Positions 14,276-19,871 of a DNA stretch of 19,871 nt are shown one piece after another. The position numbers were made by a program, and so were the translations under genes. The stretch's first letter is position 1, and each line of letters opens with the position of its first letter. Source of the stretch: Syntrophaceae bacterium UBA5619 (GTDB lineage Bacteria; Desulfobacterota; Syntrophia; Syntrophales; UBA5619). Location: NCBI GenBank assembly GCA_002424545.1, contig DIKL01000100.1, positions 1 to 19,871 of the forward strand. Direction: 5' to 3'. Below the pieces are notes generated by a model. That model searched no databases. It was not told the origin of the DNA and saw only the letters and a list, made by a program, of their open reading frames with translations.

Positions 14276-17074
14276 ATGAAATTCCCACGGATTCTTTTAA
14301 TCCTCTTCCCTTTGCTGATCTTCCCGACCTGTTTTTCGGGCGTTCTCGAAGCCGGGGATCGGGAAACCGCTCTCCCGGCGGCGGAAAGGATGCCTGAGGG
14401 CATTCCCCTGCAAAAAGAAGAGGCGGCATTCCCCGCCGGAAACAATCCGCAGACGATTGTTCCCGAGGAGTCGCAGATTTCCGACGATGACGCCAGGTTC
14501 CATCTGGCCCGCCTTCTGGCCGGCGAAGAGGCCACGGAGCAGGAGGCCCTCGTCCTGTTCCGAAAACTGCTTGAAAAGCGACCCGATGATCCGGAGATCC
14601 TTGCCGCTCTCGCCGATCTTGCCCTGAACGCGGGTCACGCGGCGGAGTCCCGCAGCCTCTACCTCCGCGTTATGGAGATCGACAAAACCGAGGCGCGCCG
14701 ACTCGCTTATGCGGAACGGATGACCGCATGGGGCGATTTCTACGGGGCGGAACGGATCTACCGGGGAGTTCTCAACGATCATCCCGGGCAACGAAAAATC
14801 CTCCTCACGTTGGCGGACCTTTTGTTCGCGATGCAGCGCACCGCGGAAGCCGAAGGGCTCTGCAGGAAGATGCTCCTCCGGGAACCGGAGGCGGAAGATA
14901 TTCTTTTGCGCATGGTCCGTCTGAAAATGATGGAAAAGGATTTTCCCGAAGCGGAGAAATGGTCGAGAAAGGCCGTCGCGGCAAATCGAAAAAATATCGA
15001 GGCCAAGCTGCTGCTGGCCGAGATCCTGACCGCCCGGCAGCGCTACGGCGAGGCCATTGCGATCTATCGGGAAGCGGAGACGCTCGGCGCCATGCCTGCC
15101 GCCGCCCTGGGGATCGGCCGCGTCTGCCTCAAGGAAGGGAAGCACGAAGAGGCGGGCCGGGCCTTTTCCCGGGCGTTGGGGGCCGCCCCCGGGGATGTGG
15201 AGGCCCGTTTCCGAGCGGCGGGGCCGAAGAGAATCATCGACGAGAGATTCATTGACGAGCTTTTCCGGACCGAGAAATCGTCCCGGAGACTGAACCGCTG
15301 GGCCGCACTGTATGCGGCCGAGGGGAGGATGAAAGAGGCCATCCGGATTTACGAGGCGGTCCTGGCCCGCGATCCGGGCTTTTTCCCGGCGCAGATTGGG
15401 CTGGCGGAACTCTTGGCATTGGATGGGCGATTCGAGGAGGCGATCGCCCTCTACGAAGAGCTATCCAACCGGTTTCCGGCTACTTCCAAGATCCTCATCG
15501 GAAAGGCCCGCACGCTAAGCTGGGCAAAGCGGTATCGAGAAGCCCTGGATCTCTACTTCGAGATCGGTCGTTTCAACCCCCAGGATCCTGTGCCGGTTAA
15601 GGAAATGGCCCGGACAGCCGTGTGGGGAAAATGGTACGAAGAGGCCCACGCAATCTACGGCAAACTCCTGGAACCGCCGGTCGATCTTTCCTTTCAAAGA
15701 GCCCTTCAATCCGCGACCCGCGGGATCCGAAATGATCGGTTCAGAGCGGCCCTCCAGAATCTCGAAAAGGGGGCGGAACGGGATTTCACCACGGACGCGT
15801 ACAAACGGTTCCGGAAGGACTTCGAACGGTTTTCTTGCACCCTGAGCCGAGAGGATCAAAGACTTGTCGAAGAGATACTGCTCGATTTTTTCGCGACGTG
15901 GCGTATCCAGAAAGAGGCCGCCCTGGAACGGAAGGCCAAGGAGCTGGTTTGGGACAGGCGTCCGAGCAGCGCCATTCCCGTTTACAGGGAACTGATCGGT
16001 TCCCATCCGGGAAACGAAGAGGCCCGGTTCGATCTTGCCCAGCTTTACGGCAGCATCGGTCTTGGGGACCGTGAGGAAGAAGCCTACCGGAAACTGGTGG
16101 CCATGGACCCCCTCCATGCCCTTGGGGCTCGGGCTTTGAATCGGCGCGAGATCCGCAATCGTCCGGCCGTCTTCGTCACGGGATCCGGCTGGGGAGAGAA
16201 GGGACGGGGAGATTTGGCCCAGATCGATCGCTTCCGGACGGATCTCGGCCTCGATGTACCGGTTTCCGGCCGGCACCATCTGAGATTCAAGCTATCCGAC
16301 TGGACGGAGCGGCCCAACCAAGACGGCAGGTCCTACCGGGCCTTTGGACCGGCTCTGGAGTTCGACAGTGTCTTCTCATCCGCCGTGAAGGGAGAGGCGG
16401 GCTGGACCTTGAAGAATTACCGTGATGGGGGACTCACGTCACGGCAAACCGGTTATGGAAGCCTCTGGTTCAACCTCCGGGACGCCGTCGTACTGGGTAT
16501 GGGGGCGGAGCGGAGAGATGAAATCGCCAACCTCTTCGCCCTTCGGCAGGGGGTGCAGTCAGACAGGGTGTGGGTCTCCGCGCGCTCCGACCTCACAAGG
16601 AGACTGGAGGCGACCGGGACCGCCCGCTGGCTGGAATACAACGACGGAAACGGCGGTCTGCACGACAGTCTGGCCCTGGCATACGCCTTCACCGATCATC
16701 CCCGGGTCTTCAAAGTGATCCTTTCGGGCGAGTACAGGGACACGCGGGAGATGAACGAACATCTGTACCGGGAAGGAGAGTTGGTCGATATCCGCCATCC
16801 CTACTGGACCCCGGAGCGCAACAAATCCGGCCGGATCACCCTGGAATGGCGACACGACCTTGCGAAAGAATTTTACCACGGCGGAGAACGGCACGACTAT
16901 GATATCAAACTTTCGTTTGGGACCGATTCGGAGGACAATGCCTCGGTTCAACTCGACGCCGAATGGCATTATGAATTCCGCGATCGCTGGGCGGTAGGAG
17001 TCCGGGGAATGGTTCACCGTTCGCGGGAGTGGGATGCCCAGGCGTTGACGGGAGAGATCTCCTGGAGGTTTTAA
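14276..17074 (+). CDS. TPR-rich outer-membrane beta-barrel protein, exopolysaccharide exporter (BcsC/PgaA-like)
   Basis: A 932-residue protein with a signal peptide (about 1-27), a long helical TPR region (about 75-620) and a C-terminal beta-barrel-like part (about 629-932). The barrel part has alternating hydrophobic and aromatic strands and ends in EISWRF with a terminal Phe, the usual BAM recognition feature. This order is that of BcsC, PgaA and AlgK/AlgE-type exporters, which guide a nascent polysaccharide through the periplasm and outer membrane. TPR signatures include TARQRYGEAIAIYREA, AEGRMKEAIRIYEAVL, LDGRFEEAIALYEELS, WAKRYREALDLYFEIG and WGKWYEEAHAIYGKLL. Specific family membership needs a profile search. 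ATG 14276 starts the signal peptide; in-frame codons upstream to 14207 would bury it. The 96-base gap before it holds no assigned site. The synthase follows after 26 bases. Confidence 0.85.
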   Translation: MKFPRILLILFPLLIFPTCFSGVLEAGDRETALPAAERMPEGIPLQKEEAAFPAGNNPQTIVPEESQISDDDARFHLARLLAGEEATEQEALVLFRKLLEKRPDDPEILAALADLALNAGHAAESRSLYLRVMEIDKTEARRLAYAERMTAWGDFYGAERIYRGVLNDHPGQRKILLTLADLLFAMQRTAEAEGLCRKMLLREPEAEDILLRMVRLKMMEKDFPEAEKWSRKAVAANRKNIEAKLLLAEILTARQRYGEAIAIYREAETLGAMPAAALGIGRVCLKEGKHEEAGRAFSRALGAAPGDVEARFRAAGPKRIIDERFIDELFRTEKSSRRLNRWAALYAAEGRMKEAIRIYEAVLARDPGFFPAQIGLAELLALDGRFEEAIALYEELSNRFPATSKILIGKARTLSWAKRYREALDLYFEIGRFNPQDPVPVKEMARTAVWGKWYEEAHAIYGKLLEPPVDLSFQRALQSATRGIRNDRFRAALQNLEKGAERDFTTDAYKRFRKDFERFSCTLSREDQRLVEEILLDFFATWRIQKEAALERKAKELVWDRRPSSAIPVYRELIGSHPGNEEARFDLAQLYGSIGLGDREEEAYRKLVAMDPLHALGARALNRREIRNRPAVFVTGSGWGEKGRGDLAQIDRFRTDLGLDVPVSGRHHLRFKLSDWTERPNQDGRSYRAFGPALEFDSVFSSAVKGEAGWTLKNYRDGGLTSRQTGYGSLWFNLRDAVVLGMGAERRDEIANLFALRQGVQSDRVWVSARSDLTRRLEATGTARWLEYNDGNGGLHDSLALAYAFTDHPRVFKVILSGEYRDTREMNEHLYREGELVDIRHPYWTPERNKSGRITLEWRHDLAKEFYHGGERHDYDIKLSFGTDSEDNASVQLDAEWHYEFRDRWAVGVRGMVHRSREWDAQALTGEISWRF

Positions 17075-17100
17075 CGAAACAGAAGGGGAAAGACCGCAAA

Positions 17101-18744
17101 ATGTCGAATAAACCGGACAACCCATCAGCCGGATTCCCGGTAGTGGCCCTACTGCCGGTGATCGCCATAGGGATCGCCGTTTACTACCTGACGTTCCGAA
17201 TCGGGATTTTTCTCGCCACGGATTATTTCTGGTACGAGAAGGCGATCGCGCTGTTGCTCCTTCTGGCCGAGACCTTCATCCTTTTCCACGGCATGGGATA
17301 TTTTCTCGAGATCTTCCATGTAGTGATGCGACGGCGATCGCTCGCGGCAGAAGAGCCTCCGCTGCCCCCCCTGGTCGAATATCCCCCCGTGGCGATCATC
17401 GTCTCCTCTTTCAAGGAACCCCTGGAGGTGATCGAGGCGACGCTCGTGAGTTTCCATAATCTGACCTATCCCAACAAGCATATCTATTTTCTGGACGATA
17501 CGCGCTACGACCTTTCCGGCGACGATGCGGCCCGAATGGTTGCCTACCGCAACGATGTGGATGCGCTCTGCCGGCGGATCGGCGTCCCCCTCTTCCGGCG
17601 GAAGTGGCGAGGCGCCAAGGCGGGGATGATCAACGACTTTCTGGCTTTTACGGAGGGTCAAGGGAGGGAGGGGTTCGAATTCCAGTCATATGGCGGCGCG
17701 TCACCGACGCGGGACAAGTACATCATTGTCTTCGATGCCGACCAGAATCCGTTTCCCCGTTTCGTCGAACCCCTGATCGCCCGGATGGAACGGAATCCCA
17801 GGCTGGCCTTCATCCAGACCCCCCAGTACTACACCAACTTCGAAACCAACCGGATTGCCCGCGCCTCGGGATTCCAACAGGTGGTCTTTTACGAATACAT
17901 CTGTGAAGGCAAGAGCATACGGGAAGCCATGTTCTGCTGCGGCACCAATGTGATCTTCCGCCGGGAGGCCCTTCTCGATGTCGGGGGATTCGATGAGACG
18001 TCGGTGACGGAGGACTTTGCAACGTCGCTGAAGTTTCATCTCCGGGGCTGGCATTCGGCCTATCGCAACGAGGTGCTCGCCTTCGGGATGGGGCCGGAGG
18101 ATCTCGGCGGCTTTTTCAAACAGCAGTTTCGCTGGGCGCGGGGCACGGTCGGGGTGCTGCGCGGGATCATTCCGCTTCTCCTTCGCAATCCCCGACGGCT
18201 TTCGGCGGCGAAATGGTGGGAGTATCTGCTGTCCGGCACTTTCTATTTTATCGGCCCGGTCTTCCTCATTCTGGTCCTCTGTCCGATTCTGTACCTATTT
18301 TTCGACGTGCCGCGATTTCTGGCGAACCCCGAGGTCTATTTGCTGTTCTTTTTGACTTACTTCGTTCTGACCCTGTCGACCTTTTACTGGACGCTCGGAA
18401 AGCGAGGCTACCGGAGCCGCGATCTCCTGTTGGGACAGTTTCTGATGTCCATCACCTTTCCTGTTTACCTGAAGGCCTCCCTCTCCGCATTGCTGGGTAT
18501 CCGGAGCGCCTTCATCATTACCCCCAAAGGGACGAGCCAGGCCCTTCCGTGGAAGGATCTCTGGGCGCAATTGGGCCTGTTGTTCTTGACCGTCTCCGCA
18601 GCCGTCTGGGGGATCAACCGCCTGATATTCGAAACAGGGGGGAAAGGCGGCCTGACCACCAACATCGTCTGGTGTCTTTACCATGCGATGATTCTCTCTA
18701 CCGTGTTCTACTTCAACCATCCTGAAGAGAAGGGCAAACGATGA
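17101..18744 (+). CDS. Processive family-2 glycosyltransferase, BcsA/cellulose synthase-like, without PilZ
   Basis: A 547-residue inner-membrane glycosyltransferase. Two N-terminal helices (about 15-35 and 41-65) are followed by a cytosolic GT-A domain and at least four C-terminal helices (about 380-540). The processive GT2 residues are all present: D132-D133 in FLDDTRYD, D212-x-D214 in FDADQNP, T303-E304-D305 as the catalytic-base motif, and Q341-Q-F-R-W345 for acceptor binding. TPQYYTN and GTNVIFRREAL also match cellulose synthase-like enzymes. It should polymerise a beta-linked glycan from a nucleotide sugar and extrude it. BcsA's C-terminal PilZ domain (c-di-GMP sensor) is absent; the protein ends after the membrane region. 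ATG 17101 has AAGGGGAAAG upstream. The stop overlaps the GH26 start as ATGA. Whether the sugar is glucose or mannose is not evident. Confidence 0.93.
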   Translation: MSNKPDNPSAGFPVVALLPVIAIGIAVYYLTFRIGIFLATDYFWYEKAIALLLLLAETFILFHGMGYFLEIFHVVMRRRSLAAEEPPLPPLVEYPPVAIIVSSFKEPLEVIEATLVSFHNLTYPNKHIYFLDDTRYDLSGDDAARMVAYRNDVDALCRRIGVPLFRRKWRGAKAGMINDFLAFTEGQGREGFEFQSYGGASPTRDKYIIVFDADQNPFPRFVEPLIARMERNPRLAFIQTPQYYTNFETNRIARASGFQQVVFYEYICEGKSIREAMFCCGTNVIFRREALLDVGGFDETSVTEDFATSLKFHLRGWHSAYRNEVLAFGMGPEDLGGFFKQQFRWARGTVGVLRGIIPLLLRNPRRLSAAKWWEYLLSGTFYFIGPVFLILVLCPILYLFFDVPRFLANPEVYLLFFLTYFVLTLSTFYWTLGKRGYRSRDLLLGQFLMSITFPVYLKASLSALLGIRSAFIITPKGTSQALPWKDLWAQLGLLFLTVSAAVWGINRLIFETGGKGGLTTNIVWCLYHAMILSTVFYFNHPEEKGKR

Positions 18745-19778
18745 GGCTTCCCTTCGTTGTCGGGAAACGAATTTGGCTGATCGCACTGCTCTGGACGGGC
18801 CTTTTGGGGTGGAGTTTTCCGGCCGGGGCGGCTGAGCCCCCCTTCTGGGGATTTTCCTTGGACGGTTATCCTGTTACGGCCGGCCGGCTTGCGGATATCG
18901 AGGTCCAGACGGGATTGCCCGCGCAGCTGGTCGTCTTCTTCCTGCAATGGCCCGCGCCAGGTGCGACAGGAGCCTTTCCCACGGAGAGCCTGGAGGCGAT
19001 CTGGTCGCAAGGCGCGGTCCCCTGTATCACCTGGGAGCCGATGTACCAACTGGAAGGACGGGAAATCGCGGTTCCCGCGGAGGAGATCCTGAGAGGCCGA
19101 TATGACGCCTATCTGCATGTTTTTGCGGAGGGCGCCCGCCGCTGGGGGCGCCCCCTGCTGATCCGGTTTGCCCATGAAATGAATTTGGAGAGGTATCACT
19201 GGGGAACCGACGGGAAGGGTTACGGACCGGGAAGTCCGGACCTTTACCGAGGGATGTTTCGGTATGTCACCGATTTTTTCCGCCGCGACAAGGCGGGAAA
19301 TGTGCGGTGGGTTTTCTGCCCCAACGCGGAGTCGGTTCCCGACGTTTCGTACGACGCCGCGGCGACCTGGAACACAATCGAGGCCTACTACCCGGGCAAC
19401 GATGCAGTGGACATCCTGGGAATGGACGGCTATAATTGGGGTACGACGAAGACAAAGGAGAAAGACGGCTGGAAGAGCCGCTGGCAATCGTTCCGGGAGA
19501 TTTTCGCGTCGCTGCATGGACGTTTGCGGCGGCTGGCGCCTGGAAAACCGATCCTCGTCTTCGAGACGGCCAGCGCAAACGCGGGCGGCGACCGGGCGGC
19601 ATGGATCCGGGAGGCGATGCTGACCGTCTCCGAGTGGGAGCTCCGCGGGATCTGCTGGTTCCAGGAGGAAAAGGAAACCGACTGGCGGATAGACGGCGGG
19701 CGGGATGCCGAGGCGGTTGGCGTCATCCGCCGGGAAACGTCCGCCGCGCAAAGGTGGTTTGGAGAGTGGAAACGATGA
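18741..19778 (+). CDS. Secreted glycoside hydrolase, GH26 (beta-mannanase)-like
   Basis: A 345-residue protein with a Sec signal peptide (hydrophobic about 11-26, likely cleavage after AGA near residue 30), so periplasmic or secreted. The barrel domain has the GH26 acid/base motif RFAHEMNLERYHWG with H145-E146, and a C-terminal strand ILVFETASAN with E275 at the nucleophile position. GH26 enzymes include beta-1,4-mannanases, beta-1,3-xylanases and lichenases. The gene is translationally coupled to the synthase. In other synthase-dependent systems a periplasmic hydrolase (for example BcsZ) trims or releases polymer, so that role is inferred. The presence of GH26 rather than GH8 hints at a mannan- or mixed-linkage-type polymer. 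Length is normal for a catalytic domain without a binding module. Subfamily and activity are not provable by eye. Confidence 0.85.
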   Translation: MRLPFVVGKRIWLIALLWTGLLGWSFPAGAAEPPFWGFSLDGYPVTAGRLADIEVQTGLPAQLVVFFLQWPAPGATGAFPTESLEAIWSQGAVPCITWEPMYQLEGREIAVPAEEILRGRYDAYLHVFAEGARRWGRPLLIRFAHEMNLERYHWGTDGKGYGPGSPDLYRGMFRYVTDFFRRDKAGNVRWVFCPNAESVPDVSYDAAATWNTIEAYYPGNDAVDILGMDGYNWGTTKTKEKDGWKSRWQSFREIFASLHGRLRRLAPGKPILVFETASANAGGDRAAWIREAMLTVSEWELRGICWFQEEKETDWRIDGGRDAEAVGVIRRETSAAQRWFGEWKR

Positions 19779-19870
19779 CGAAAGATGAATTGATCCGGCG
19801 TTGCGAGGAGGGCGTCAAAAGCGAGGAGAGCGCGAACCAGATCTATATGAAACCTAATACTGGCCATTAA
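19775..19870 (+). CDS. Short helical ORF at the window edge, possibly the start of a larger gene
   Basis: A 31-codon frame starting with an ATGA overlap on the GH26 stop and preceded by TTTGGAGAGTGG, so a genuine translation start is likely. The product begins MTKDELIRRCEEGVKSEESA, a charged amphipathic helix in the style of ferritin-like or rubrerythrin helices, then ends NQIYMKPNTGH and TAA just one base before the window ends. The last 20 or so bases are AT-richer and break the helix pattern, so the stop could be real or could reflect an unreliable end of the source sequence. I do not assign a function. Confidence 0.4.
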   Translation: MTKDELIRRCEEGVKSEESANQIYMKPNTGH

Positions 19871-19871
19871 A

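Noticed and set aside
1..19871. Search for tRNA, rRNA, CRISPR arrays, transposases, attachment sites or riboswitches
   Set aside because: No cloverleaf-like segment, regularly spaced direct repeat, transposase motif or recognisable aptamer was seen on either strand by reading.

Overview
The window is a GC-rich, gene-dense bacterial segment with no RNA genes, insertion sequences, phage genes or CRISPR array that I can see. Several features point to a Gram-negative, diderm, probably anaerobic proteobacterium. These are a LpxL/HtrB-type acyltransferase, an outer-membrane beta-barrel exporter, a quinone-type UbiA prenyltransferase and a fused ADP-forming acyl-CoA synthetase. A Desulfobacterota (former Deltaproteobacteria, Syntrophales-like) origin fits the gene mix, but that is inference and no marker gene settles it.

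Left part (1-8.6 kb): a tandem pair of small heat-shock proteins (+) converges on a two-gene (-) unit encoding an HD-domain protein and a YjbQ/UPF0047 protein. A near-consensus sigma70 promoter then drives the acyl-CoA synthetase (ADP-forming), which ends at a strong intrinsic terminator. Next is a (-) pair, a lipid A-type acyltransferase overlapping a UbiA prenyltransferase. Divergent from it is a membrane proteostasis pair, an SPFH/prohibitin-like protein followed by HtpX.

Middle (8.6-12.8 kb): five (-) genes with short gaps look like one transcription unit, in the order thioesterase, flavin reductase-like protein, FkbM methyltransferase, pyruvate kinase, SDR oxidoreductase.

Right part (12.8-19.87 kb): the most interesting region is a compact (+) operon with three ATGA overlaps. 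It encodes two small envelope-anchored or periplasmic TPR proteins, a 932-residue TPR/outer-membrane beta-barrel protein, a BcsA-like processive family-2 glycosyltransferase without PilZ, and a secreted GH26-type glycoside hydrolase. A short helical ORF runs into the window edge. This has the architecture of a synthase-dependent exopolysaccharide system, with an unusual split TPR scaffold and a mannanase-like hydrolase. The polymer may therefore not be cellulose. A composite inverted repeat just upstream is a candidate operator.

No gene-free stretch exceeds 300 bases. The three longest gaps (2206-2455, 6570-6781, 12796-13040) are divergent promoter regions and are described by the sites listed in them.
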